Assembly (NCBI RefSeq): GCF_015319165.1
Contig: NZ_JADIVZ010000001.1
Span: forward strand, 744,001-808,000
Length of the DNA stretch: 64,000 nucleotides
Reading direction: 5' to 3'
Source: Nocardioides acrostichi
Lineage (GTDB): Bacteria > Actinomycetota > Actinomycetes > Propionibacteriales > Nocardioidaceae
Shown: piece by piece, positions 25,682-33,262 of the stretch
Layout: every line of letters begins with the position of its first letter
Numbering within the stretch: the first letter of the stretch is position 1
Position numbers and translations under genes: made by a program
The notes under the pieces: model-generated
Database searches by the model: none
What the model was told of the DNA's origin: nothing
The model's input: the letters and a program-made list of their open reading frames with translations, nothing else

Positions 25682-26481
25682 CGGTCGGTCACCTTCGCCG
25701 CGCGTCCGTCGAGGAAGGCCTGCATGCGCGCCTTCGCGTCGTCGGTTCCCTGGGTGATGGCGGCCATCATGGCCTCCATGAGGTACCCCTCTCGCGGGTT
25801 CGCCTCGGCGATGCGCGGAAGGGCCTGGACGACGGCGTAGTTGGTCTGGGGTGCGTTCTGGGCGATGCGCTCGGCCAGGGCCAGCGCCTCCTCTCGCCCG
25901 GTGCCGTCGTCCACGACGTACTGGCTGAGCCCGGCGGCCGCTCCCTCCTCGGCGTCGAGGCGGCGACCGGTGAGGATCAGGTCGATCATCCGTGCCGTGC
26001 CCATGAGGCGTGGCACCCGCACCGCCGCTCCGCCGCCGACGAAGATGCCGCGCTGGCCCTCGGGCAGGGCGTAGAAGGTGGAACGCTCGGCCACCCGGAT
26101 GTGCGCGGCCGCGGCGAGCTCGAGCCCGCCGCCCACGACAGCGCCCTTGAGCGCTGCCACGACGGGCACGGGTCCGCTCTCGACCAGCTCGAACACGCGG
26201 TGCCACATGCGCGAGTGCACCATGCCGTCGAACGTGCTGCGCTCGCTCATCTCGGACAGGTCGAGACCTGCGGAGAAGTGGTCACCGGCAGCTGCGATCA
26301 CCACGGCGGCGACGCTCGCCGGCAGGCCGAGGAAGAACGCCTCGATGCCGCCGATCATCTCGTCGCTCAAGGCGTTGCGCTTCGCGGGTCTGTCGAGTGT
26401 CAAGACGGCGACCGCGCCGCGGAGCTCGGCATCGAGTGACGACGGCAGGGCGGGGAGCGTGGGAGCAGCGCCGAGGGTCAC
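25678..26481 (-). CDS. Enoyl-CoA hydratase / crotonase family protein
   Basis: 267 aa starting at GTG 26481 with an AGAGGAG ribosome-binding site 5 nt before it. Crotonase motifs: HFSAGLDLSEM (oxyanion/CoA site), GAVVGGGLELAAAAHI with one catalytic Glu, and YALPEGQRGIF with the second Glu position. Both acidic residues argue for hydratase chemistry, though isomerases and C-C hydrolases share this fold. It is the first gene of the minus-strand operon, directly behind a MarR-type operator. It presumably acts on a CoA ester produced by one of the two ligases downstream. Confidence 0.9.
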   Translation of the reverse strand: MTLGAAPTLPALPSSLDAELRGAVAVLTLDRPAKRNALSDEMIGGIEAFFLGLPASVAAVVIAAAGDHFSAGLDLSEMSERSTFDGMVHSRMWHRVFELVESGPVPVVAALKGAVVGGGLELAAAAHIRVAERSTFYALPEGQRGIFVGGGAAVRVPRLMGTARMIDLILTGRRLDAEEGAAAGLSQYVVDDGTGREEALALAERIAQNAPQTNYAVVQALPRIAEANPREGYLMEAMMAAITQGTDDAKARMQAFLDGRAAKVTDR

Positions 26482-26499
26482 GTGATCTCCTCTAGATAG

Positions 26500-26512
26500 T
26501 CAGGAAACCTGA
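26500..26512. promoter_or_regulatory. MarR operator TCAGG-AAA-CCTGA before the crotonase operon
   Basis: Identical 13-mer to the one at 19879-19891, 19 nt upstream of the crotonase start. A TATCTA -10-like hexamer (minus strand, 26493-26498) adjoins it, so a bound repressor would cover the promoter. Confidence 0.75.
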
Positions 26513-26550
26513 ATATTGCACGGCGAGGAAGCGCACGTCAAGGCGCCGCG

Positions 26551-26600
26551 GACGGAGGTCGACGAAGGTCGACGGAGGCCGGCGGAGGCCGACGGAGGCC
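26551..26600. repeat. Five tandem 10-bp repeats (GACGGAGGYC) in a divergent promoter region
   Basis: Five head-to-tail 10-mers with consensus GACGGAGGYC: units at 26551, 26561, 26571, 26581 and 26591, each with at most one change in the first eight bases. They lie in the 314-nt gap between the divergent crotonase and ABC-importer operons, the longest gene-free stretch of the window. The rest of that gap holds the MarR operator, an A/T-rich patch and the GntR operator/promoter. Confidence 0.8.
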
Positions 26601-26707
26601 GATCGGGACCGCTCGAGGCAGGGCAGGTCGGAGGGCCGGGGGAGAACGTTCGTGACGCGTGGATCCGGTCGGAGTCGGCGCCCCGGACTCGCTCAAGATT
26701 TTTCTAT

Positions 26708-26754
26708 TGGTCAACCAGTTACCGGTTGACAACTTCCGCGCCCCGACCCAGAGT
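26708..26754 (+). promoter_or_regulatory. GntR (FCD) operator overlapping a sigma-70-like promoter
   Basis: TGGT-CA-ACCA at 26708-26717 fits the FadR/LldR-type operator pattern. GTCAACC (26710) and GGTTGAC (26724) form a wider 7-bp inverted repeat. The right arm runs into a consensus -35 TTGACA (26726-26731); a weak -10 (CAGAGT, 26749-26754) follows at 17-nt spacing. It drives the operon starting at 26796 and is the likely target of the GntR protein encoded at 31545. Confidence 0.65.
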
Positions 26755-26795
26755 GTGACCGACGGCACTGACGCCGAACCACGAAGGAGCACGGA

Positions 26796-27986
26796 ATGAG
26801 GCGGAGAAAGGCACTCGCGACGATCGCGGCGGCCATGCTGCTGGGAGCTACGGCGGCCTGTAGCTCGTCGAGCACTCAAGGCGACACCCGAGCGGAGCCC
26901 TTCCCGGCTTGGGACGCACCCACGATCAACCCCGACATGACGGTCGAGGAGGCCAAGTCGATCGTCGCGAAGGCCACGCAGCCGTCGACGAAGTGGACCG
27001 GGCCGACGACCGGCCCGAGGGCGAAGGAGGGTGGCGAGACGATCGCCTACGTCTCCTCCGACCAGTCCTACGTCTCGTACGTCAACTGGGGTGACGGCGT
27101 GAAGGATGCCGCCGACAAGCTCGGGTGGGAGTACAAGGCTTTCGACGGCAAGGGCACCGTGAGCGGCACGCTGACGGCGATGCAGCAGGCCGTCGCCTCC
27201 AATCCGGTCGCCATCGTCACGTCCGCAGACGCCTCGGCCTTGCAGGCTCCGATCAGCCAGGCCGTCAAGAACGGCATCCCGGTGATCGGCATCCACGCCA
27301 CGGCCTACCCGGGGCCCGACCCGGAGCTCGGCTTGTTCACCAACATCGCCAGTGACCCGGCCGAGATCGGTCGCACCCAGGCGGCGTACGTCATCGCCAC
27401 CTCCGACGGCACCGCGAAGCTCGCACACATGCTGGACAACAGCTACGCGATCGCCCGGTTCAAGGCGGAGGCTGCGACGACGCCGGTGGAGAACCTCTCG
27501 ACCGCGACGTTCCTGGAGAGCATCAACATCCCGGTCGCCGAGCAGTCCAAGAGGATCCCGACGGCGGTGTCGGCGCTGCTGTCGAAGTACGGCTCGGACA
27601 ACGTGTGGATCACGACCTGCTGTGACAACTTCTACCCCTACGTCGCCGCCGCGCTCCGCTCCTCCGGTGTCGCTCCCAACGCCATCAAGCTGGTCGGCGC
27701 GGACGGCGCTCCGTCGGCCTACGACATGATCCGCAAGGGCCAGTACGAGGTGGCGACCGTGCCCGAGCCGAGCACGCTGTTCGGCTACCAGGCCGTCGAC
27801 GCGGTCGTTCACGCGATGGCAGGCGAGGCGCCGGACGAGTTCGTGGCCCCGACGTACCTGGTCGTCAAGGACAACGTCGACGCCGAGGGCGGGTCGAAGG
27901 ACCAGTACATCCCGAGCAACGGTTTCGCCTGCCACTACGCCAACATCTGGCTCGGCACGAACGACGACTGCTCGGCCGCGTCGTGA
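26796..27986 (+). CDS. ABC importer substrate-binding lipoprotein (sugar/CUT2 family)
   Basis: 396 aa with a lipoprotein signal peptide (RRRKALATIAAAMLLG, lipobox ATAAC) and an ACGAAGGAGC ribosome-binding site. The mature part is an RbsB-like binding fold (ETIAYVSSDQSYVSYVNWGD; PVAIVTSADASALQAPISQA; EIGRTQAAYVIA; KLVGADGAPSAYDMI). A ~65-residue linker follows the lipid anchor. The gene is first in an operon with the ATPase and permease and with sugar-acid-like enzymes, so the ligand may be a hydroxylated carboxylic acid rather than a neutral sugar (inference). Confidence 0.9.
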   Translation: MRRRKALATIAAAMLLGATAACSSSSTQGDTRAEPFPAWDAPTINPDMTVEEAKSIVAKATQPSTKWTGPTTGPRAKEGGETIAYVSSDQSYVSYVNWGDGVKDAADKLGWEYKAFDGKGTVSGTLTAMQQAVASNPVAIVTSADASALQAPISQAVKNGIPVIGIHATAYPGPDPELGLFTNIASDPAEIGRTQAAYVIATSDGTAKLAHMLDNSYAIARFKAEAATTPVENLSTATFLESINIPVAEQSKRIPTAVSALLSKYGSDNVWITTCCDNFYPYVAAALRSSGVAPNAIKLVGADGAPSAYDMIRKGQYEVATVPEPSTLFGYQAVDAVVHAMAGEAPDEFVAPTYLVVKDNVDAEGGSKDQYIPSNGFACHYANIWLGTNDDCSAAS

Positions 27987-29536
27987 CCGCAGCCCTGGAC
28001 ACGGAGGGGTGGAGCGGCTCGGCGCTCCGCCTCACCGGACTCACCAAGCGCTTCGCCGGGCAGCTCGCCCTCGACGGCGTCGACCTCACCCTCGAACCCG
28101 GCCAGGTCCGCGGACTCGTCGGTGAGAACGGCGCCGGCAAGTCGACTCTGATCAAGCTGCTGGCCGGGATCTACACCCCGGACGCCGGCACCATCGAGGT
28201 GGCGGGTCGGGAACTGCACCCGGGGTCGGACCGGAGCGGACTGGCGTTCGTGCATCAAGATCTCGGTCTGGTCGACGAGCTCACGGTCGGGGAGAACCTC
28301 GCGTTCACGTCGGGATTCCCGCGCGCAGCGGGCCTGATCGACTGGCGCCGGGTGTGGAGTTCGGCGCAGGCGGCATACGAGCGGATGAGCCTCGACGCAC
28401 CCGCCCCTCGCACCCTCGTCGGCCGGCTCTCGGCGGCGGAGAAGGCGCTGCTGGGCATCGTCAGGGCGCTCGCCAAGGACGCATCCGTGGCGGTCCTCGA
28501 CGAGCCGACCGCCTCGCTGCCGGCCCCCGACGTCGCCTACCTGATCGACGCGTTGCGCCGCCTCAAGGAGTCGGGCACCGCGATCCTCTACGTCACCCAC
28601 CGCCTGCAGGAGCTGTACGAGATAGCGGACAGCGTGACCGTGCTGCGCGGGGGCCGGAAGGTCGCGGAGGGGCCGATGGGCGACTACGGCGTCGACCGGC
28701 TGGTCGAGGCGATGCTCGGTCGTCCCGTGGCCAGCGTTCCGGTCACCGAGGAGACCACTCGCGGTGACGACGTGGTGCTCGTCGTCGACCGGCTCGTGGT
28801 CCGAGACGCCCCACCGGTCTCGTTCACGGTCGGAGCAGGCGAGATCGTCGGCGTGGTCGGGCTCCGTGGCGCCGGGCAGGAGGCCATCGGCCGTGCCGTC
28901 GCCGGCGCGGAGCCGAGCACCACGGCCTCGCTCGTCCTGAACGGCGTCGACGTCGGCCGGTCTCGTGGGGTCGGCGGACGCATGCGCCACGGCATCGCGC
29001 TCCTGCCCGCCGATCGCCAGCGCGAGTCGACGTTCCCGGGCCTCTCGCTGGTCGAGAACCTGTTCCCCGGCCCGCGCAACCGCTCCGGGGGTGGCGGGCT
29101 GCTCGCCGTCGCCGCCGAGCAGGAGAGGGCCCTTGCGGCGATCACGTCCTACGACGTGCGGCCGCCGCGGCCGGCGCTGCCGATCGATCAGCTCAGCGGC
29201 GGCAACCAGCAGAAGGTGTGCGTCGCTCGCGTGCTCGGACAGGCGCAACGACTGGTCGTGCTCGAAGAGCCGACGGCCGGCGTCGATGTCGGCTCGAAGC
29301 TCGAGATCCACAACTTCGTCCGTGCCGCCGCCGAGAGTGGCACCGGTGTTCTCGTCGTCTCCAGCGATGTCGAGGAGATCACCCAGTTGTGCACGCGCGT
29401 GCTCGTGGTCGTCAACGGCGCCATCACCGCCGAGGCCACCGGTGAGGCGATCACCGACGAGAACCTCATCGTCCTCGCCAGCTCGGCGCCCGTCGCGGCG
29501 CCGGCGGACGGTGCCACCGCCATGAAAGGGAAATGA
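27983..29536 (+). CDS. ABC importer ATPase, double domain (RbsA/MglA-like)
   Basis: 517 aa, GTG start overlapping the SBP stop (GTGA). Domain 1: LVGENGAGKST Walker A, degenerate signature RLSAAEKALLGIV, and AVLDEPTASLPAPD. Domain 2: degenerate Walker A GLRGAGQEAIG, canonical LSGGNQQKVCVARVL and LEEPTAGVDVGS. The layout matches CUT2 ATPases. It is a paralogue of the ATPase at 14079 but clearly divergent, so the two importers probably serve different substrates. Confidence 0.93.
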   Translation: MTAALDTEGWSGSALRLTGLTKRFAGQLALDGVDLTLEPGQVRGLVGENGAGKSTLIKLLAGIYTPDAGTIEVAGRELHPGSDRSGLAFVHQDLGLVDELTVGENLAFTSGFPRAAGLIDWRRVWSSAQAAYERMSLDAPAPRTLVGRLSAAEKALLGIVRALAKDASVAVLDEPTASLPAPDVAYLIDALRRLKESGTAILYVTHRLQELYEIADSVTVLRGGRKVAEGPMGDYGVDRLVEAMLGRPVASVPVTEETTRGDDVVLVVDRLVVRDAPPVSFTVGAGEIVGVVGLRGAGQEAIGRAVAGAEPSTTASLVLNGVDVGRSRGVGGRMRHGIALLPADRQRESTFPGLSLVENLFPGPRNRSGGGGLLAVAAEQERALAAITSYDVRPPRPALPIDQLSGGNQQKVCVARVLGQAQRLVVLEEPTAGVDVGSKLEIHNFVRAAAESGTGVLVVSSDVEEITQLCTRVLVVVNGAITAEATGEAITDENLIVLASSAPVAAPADGATAMKGK

Positions 29537-30555
29537 TGTCCGTGTCCACCGAGACCCAGGCGCCGGTCGACGGTCCGCGCGCCCGCACCCGCACGGGTGG
29601 CGCCGAGGTCTTCCAGAGGTTCGCGCTCGTCGGCGCGTTCGTCGTCGTGCTCGTGGTCTTCGCCGCGCTGCGTCCCGATTCGTATCTGAGTGCCGGCAAC
29701 GTGCAGAACCTGCTCACCGCGCAGTCGGTGACCATGCTTCTCGCGTTCGCGGTGATGGTGCCGCTGGCGACAGACGAGTTCGACCTCAGTGTCGGCTATC
29801 ACGCCGGGCTGGCCCAGGTGCTGATCATCGGGATGCAGGAGAAGCACGGGATGTCGTGGCCGCTCGCGGTCGTGATGATCCTGCTCGTCGGCGCCGTCGT
29901 CGGTCTCGTGAACGGCGTGCTGGTGACACGGTTCGGGATCAGCTCGTTCATTGCCACGCTGGGTTCCGGGATGTTCCTGTTCGGCATCACCAACTGGTTC
30001 ACCGGCGGTGAGCAGATCATCGGTACCAAGCTCACCGAGAGCTTCTTGTCGCTGACCGGAGCAGTCGGCTGGCTGCCCTGGTTCGCCGTGCTGGCGGTCG
30101 TGGTCGGCGTCGTGTTGTGGGTCTACCTCGAGCGCACGGTGTCGGGTCGCTCGCTGTTCGTGGTCGGCTCGTCGCGGCGCGCCGCGGAGCTCACCGGCGT
30201 CTCGGTGACCCGGACCGTCACGACCGCGTTCGTGGTCTCCGGGGTGCTGGCCGCGCTGGGCGGGATCCTGCTCGGCGCCAACCTGCGCACGGGAACGGCG
30301 TCCGTGGGCCCCGAGTACCTGCTCCCGGCGTTCGCCGGCGCGATGCTCGGCGCCACCTCCATCAAGCCCGGCCGTTTCAATGTGCTGGGGACGGCGATCG
30401 CGGTGCTCACCCTCGCCTTCCTCTTCTCAGGGGTGCAGCAGCTGGGCGCCCCGTTCTACGTCGAGTACTTCTTCAACGGCGGGATCCTCGTGGTCGCCGT
30501 CGGTCTGTCGGTGTTCGCAGCCAAGCGACACCGCGAACGAGCGAGCCGCGCATGA
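29533..30555 (+). CDS. ABC importer permease (RbsC-like)
   Basis: 340 aa; the ATG at 29533 overlaps the ATPase stop (ATGA), and a second in-frame ATG follows directly. Multiple TM helices carry the family segments MVPLATDEFDLSVGYHAGL, GLVNGVLVTRFGISSFIATL and PGRFNVLGTAIAVLTLAF. It makes the membrane pore of the second ribose-type importer. Its stop overlaps a possible start of the next gene, so the enzymes of the module are co-expressed with the transporter. Confidence 0.92.
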   Translation: MMSVSTETQAPVDGPRARTRTGGAEVFQRFALVGAFVVVLVVFAALRPDSYLSAGNVQNLLTAQSVTMLLAFAVMVPLATDEFDLSVGYHAGLAQVLIIGMQEKHGMSWPLAVVMILLVGAVVGLVNGVLVTRFGISSFIATLGSGMFLFGITNWFTGGEQIIGTKLTESFLSLTGAVGWLPWFAVLAVVVGVVLWVYLERTVSGRSLFVVGSSRRAAELTGVSVTRTVTTAFVVSGVLAALGGILLGANLRTGTASVGPEYLLPAFAGAMLGATSIKPGRFNVLGTAIAVLTLAFLFSGVQQLGAPFYVEYFFNGGILVVAVGLSVFAAKRHRERASRA

Positions 30556-30575
30556 GCGCAGGAGAGGGAAGCCAG

Positions 30576-31523
30576 ATGGGACAGGTGTCGATGGCGGTCG
30601 CCGTCGTCGGTTCGGGCTACATGGGCAAGGGGATCGCACAGACCCTGGCCCGCGGCGGCGCCGCGATCACGCTCGCCGACCGTGATGCGGCGACGGCGCG
30701 GGCCGCTCTGGAGAGCATGCTCGAGGAGGTGCGGGTCGCGGAGGAGGCAGGTCTGGTCCCCGCCGGCTCGACCGATGCCGTCCGGGAGCGCTCGCGTGCC
30801 GCGAGCTCGATCGCCGAGGGCGTCGCGCACGCCGACTTCGTGGTCGAGGCGGTCCCCGAGGTGATCGAGCTCAAGCACGACGTGCTGCGCGTCGTCGAGG
30901 CCGCCGCGCGGCCGGACGCCGTGATCGCGACGAACACGTCGGCGATCCCCGTGACCGACCTGGCCGCGGTCCTCGAGCGCCCGGAACGGTTCTTCGGAGT
31001 GCACTGGTTCAACCCCGCGCCGTACCTGCCGGCGGTCGAGATCATCCTCGGGGACGGCTCGGACGCGTCGCTGCTGTCGCCGGTCACCGCGCTGCTGGTC
31101 GCCGCGGGCAAGGCTCCCGTGGTCGTCGCGGACACCCCGGGCTTCATCTGCAACCGGCTCCAGTTCGCGCTCTTCAAGGAGGCCGCGCTGATGGTCGAGG
31201 AGGGCTCGGCGACACCCGAGCAGATCGACGGCGTCGTCCGTTCGTCGTTCGGGTACCGGCTGCCCTTCTTCGGCCCGTTCGCGATCGCGGACATGGCGGG
31301 CCTCGACGTCTATGCGAGCTCCTACGCAACGCTGGAGTCCAAGCTCGGTGAGCGGTTCACCTGCCCGCCGTCGCTGCGGGCGCGGGTGGACGCCGGTGAC
31401 CTCGGCACCAAGACCGGTGGCGGGTTCCTCGAGATGAGCGCTGAGCAGGCCAAGGACATGGCGGAGCGGCGAGACCGTTCGTACGTCGCCCTGGCCGCGC
31501 TGCGTGATTCACTCGAGTCCTGA
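30576..31523 (+). CDS. 3-hydroxyacyl-CoA dehydrogenase-like NAD(P) oxidoreductase
   Basis: 315 aa from ATG 30576, chosen because AGGAGAGGG lies just upstream. An ATG at 30552 making an ATGA overlap with the permease stop is the alternative (323 aa). The NAD fold is MAVAVVGSGYMGKGIAQTL; the catalytic region FFGVHWFNPAPYLPAVEII retains His and Asn; the C-terminal domain has TPGFICNRLQFALFKEAA and KTGGGFLE. It belongs to the 3-hydroxybutyryl-CoA dehydrogenase fold. In this operon a free 3-hydroxy (sugar) acid is as plausible a substrate as a CoA ester, because no CoA ligase is encoded nearby. Confidence 0.85.
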   Translation: MGQVSMAVAVVGSGYMGKGIAQTLARGGAAITLADRDAATARAALESMLEEVRVAEEAGLVPAGSTDAVRERSRAASSIAEGVAHADFVVEAVPEVIELKHDVLRVVEAAARPDAVIATNTSAIPVTDLAAVLERPERFFGVHWFNPAPYLPAVEIILGDGSDASLLSPVTALLVAAGKAPVVVADTPGFICNRLQFALFKEAALMVEEGSATPEQIDGVVRSSFGYRLPFFGPFAIADMAGLDVYASSYATLESKLGERFTCPPSLRARVDAGDLGTKTGGGFLEMSAEQAKDMAERRDRSYVALAALRDSLES

Positions 31524-31544
31524 GCGGTCCGAGGAAGGGAATTC

Positions 31545-32342
31545 ATGGGACGTCCACCGAAGAATCCGCCGGCGCAGCCAGCCCTGAGGCCGATCGCCGT
31601 GAGCAAGGCGTCGGTCTCGCAGGAGGTCATCAAGGCGCTGACGGAGTCCTTCTTCAGCGGTGACCTGATGCCAGGGCACCGGCTGCCCTCGGAGCGCCAG
31701 CTGAGCGAGGAGCTCGGAGTCAGCCGCTCGGCCGTGCGAGACGCCATCCAGTCGCTCGGACTGCTCGGCATCCTCGACATCCGGCAGGGCGACGGAACCT
31801 ACCTGCGAGGGACGACGGGGTCGGAGTTCTTGCCGACCGTCATCGAGTGGGGCCTCTTCCTCGGCGAGCAGCGGCTGATGGATCTGGTCGAGGCGCGTCA
31901 GCAGCTCGAGATCGTGATGGCCGGGTTCGCCGCGTCCCGGCACACCGAGGAGGAGCTGGCCACGATCAAGAAGGCCCTCGACGCGATGTCGGAGGCCGCC
32001 ATCTCCTCGGAGGACTTCGTCGAGCGCGACATCGAGTTCCACTTCGCCATCGCCGACGCGGCCAGCAACAGCGCGCTGCGCGACGTGTTGAGCAGCATCA
32101 CCGGCCTGTTGAGGGCGTGGATGGCTCGCTCGATCCGGGCGGCTGGCGAGACCCGGTCGTCGTATCTCGAGCACGCAGAGATCTTCGAGGCGATCGCGTC
32201 CGGTGACTCGCGCGGCGCCCGCGCCGCGATGCGTCGCCACCTGGAGAAGGCGGAGCGCCGGCTCCGCGCCACCTTGAAGGAGCGCCCAAGCGAGGCCGAG
32301 CCCGCGGTCAGCTCCGACGAACGACCAAAGGACCAAAGATGA
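31545..32342 (+). CDS. GntR-family regulator, FadR subfamily (FCD domain)
   Basis: 265 aa. The N-terminal winged helix reads LPSERQLSEELGVSRSAVRDAI with the beta-wing RQGDGTYL. The FCD ligand domain follows, with metal-site positions suggested by ERDIEFHFAIADAASN and EHAEIFEAI. FCD regulators sense carboxylic acids or sugar acids, often via a bound metal. The gene sits inside the operon it probably controls. The TGGT-CA-ACCA operator at 26708 fits its family. Its stop overlaps the cyclase start by ATGA. Confidence 0.92.
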   Translation: MGRPPKNPPAQPALRPIAVSKASVSQEVIKALTESFFSGDLMPGHRLPSERQLSEELGVSRSAVRDAIQSLGLLGILDIRQGDGTYLRGTTGSEFLPTVIEWGLFLGEQRLMDLVEARQQLEIVMAGFAASRHTEEELATIKKALDAMSEAAISSEDFVERDIEFHFAIADAASNSALRDVLSSITGLLRAWMARSIRAAGETRSSYLEHAEIFEAIASGDSRGARAAMRRHLEKAERRLRATLKERPSEAEPAVSSDERPKDQR

Positions 32343-33262
32343 GCACTGCCTGGGACGAGAACCGCCGCGGATCCCTGCCCGGCGTCCGGTACGTCGACGA
32401 GGAGTTCGGCCGGGTCGCCTCGGTGACCACCGAGCAGGTGGCCGCCGCCCTGAGCCTCGGCTCCGGGGGCCGGATCTATGACCTCGACAGCGGCCGCTGG
32501 CCGGGGATGCCGCTCTTCGGGGGGCACCCCGACTTCCAGGTGCTGCGCTACCGCACCGCACGCGGGCAGGATCTGATGGGCGACATGGACGAGTGGCGCG
32601 GGCGCAACGAGGTTCACATGGGCTTCACCACCGAGCTGGTCTCCGGGACCATGCACACCGGTACCCATCTCGACGCGCTGTGCCACACCACGTGCGGCCC
32701 CGAGGACCACTGGTACGGCGGGTTCACCTCCGGGGAGGAGCTGACCGACTTCGGTCCGCGGCGCGCCGAGGCTTCGTCGATCGCGCCGATCATCACGCGC
32801 GGCATCCTGGTCGACGCCACCCGCGGCAACGGCCCGCTGCCGGCCGGCCACGTGATCACGCTCGCGGAGTTCCTCGAGGCGCTCGGCGACACCGTGGTCA
32901 GCGCCGGCGACGCGGTGCTGGTGAACACCGGCTACCTCTCGCTGTGGGCGGGGCCGGCCGACGTGGTCGCCCGGCACAAGGGCGCCGGCATCAGCGTGGA
33001 GGTCGCCGACCATCTGGCCGACCTGGGCGTCGTCCTGGTCGGCTCCGACACCGAGACGGTCGAGGCCGACCCTTCCCCCGACCCCGCCAACCCGCACCCG
33101 GTGCACATCCGCCTGATGATCGAGCGGGGCGTGCACCTGCTCGAGCTCGCCTGGCTGGGCGACCTGGCCCGCGACGGCGTCACGGAGTTCCTCTTCGTGT
33201 GCCTGCCGCTGCGGGTGCGGGGCGCGACCGGAAGCATGGTGCGTCCCGTTGCCGTCGTCTGA
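32339..33262 (+). CDS. Cyclase family protein (kynurenine-formamidase-like metallohydrolase)
   Basis: 307 aa with the cyclase/KynB signature HTGTHLDALCH (His106, His110, Asp112, His116), the metal-binding motif HxGTHxDxxxH. The downstream part (GAGISVEVADHLADLGVVLVGSDTETVE and PHPVHIRLMIERGVHLLE) also fits. Members hydrolyse arylformamides, lactones or cyclic imides. Between a GntR regulator and an OtnK-like kinase, a lactonase or ring-opening step before the dehydrogenase is plausible (inference). Kynurenine degradation is unlikely, because no kynureninase or dioxygenase is nearby. Confidence 0.87.
   Translation: MSTAWDENRRGSLPGVRYVDEEFGRVASVTTEQVAAALSLGSGGRIYDLDSGRWPGMPLFGGHPDFQVLRYRTARGQDLMGDMDEWRGRNEVHMGFTTELVSGTMHTGTHLDALCHTTCGPEDHWYGGFTSGEELTDFGPRRAEASSIAPIITRGILVDATRGNGPLPAGHVITLAEFLEALGDTVVSAGDAVLVNTGYLSLWAGPADVVARHKGAGISVEVADHLADLGVVLVGSDTETVEADPSPDPANPHPVHIRLMIERGVHLLELAWLGDLARDGVTEFLFVCLPLRVRGATGSMVRPVAVV

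Noticed and set aside
26551..26600. CRISPR-like array
   Set aside because: The 10-bp units are contiguous with no spacers and there are no cas genes.
32339..33262. Kynurenine formamidase of tryptophan degradation
   Set aside because: No tryptophan dioxygenase or kynureninase nearby; the operon has sugar-acid enzymes instead.
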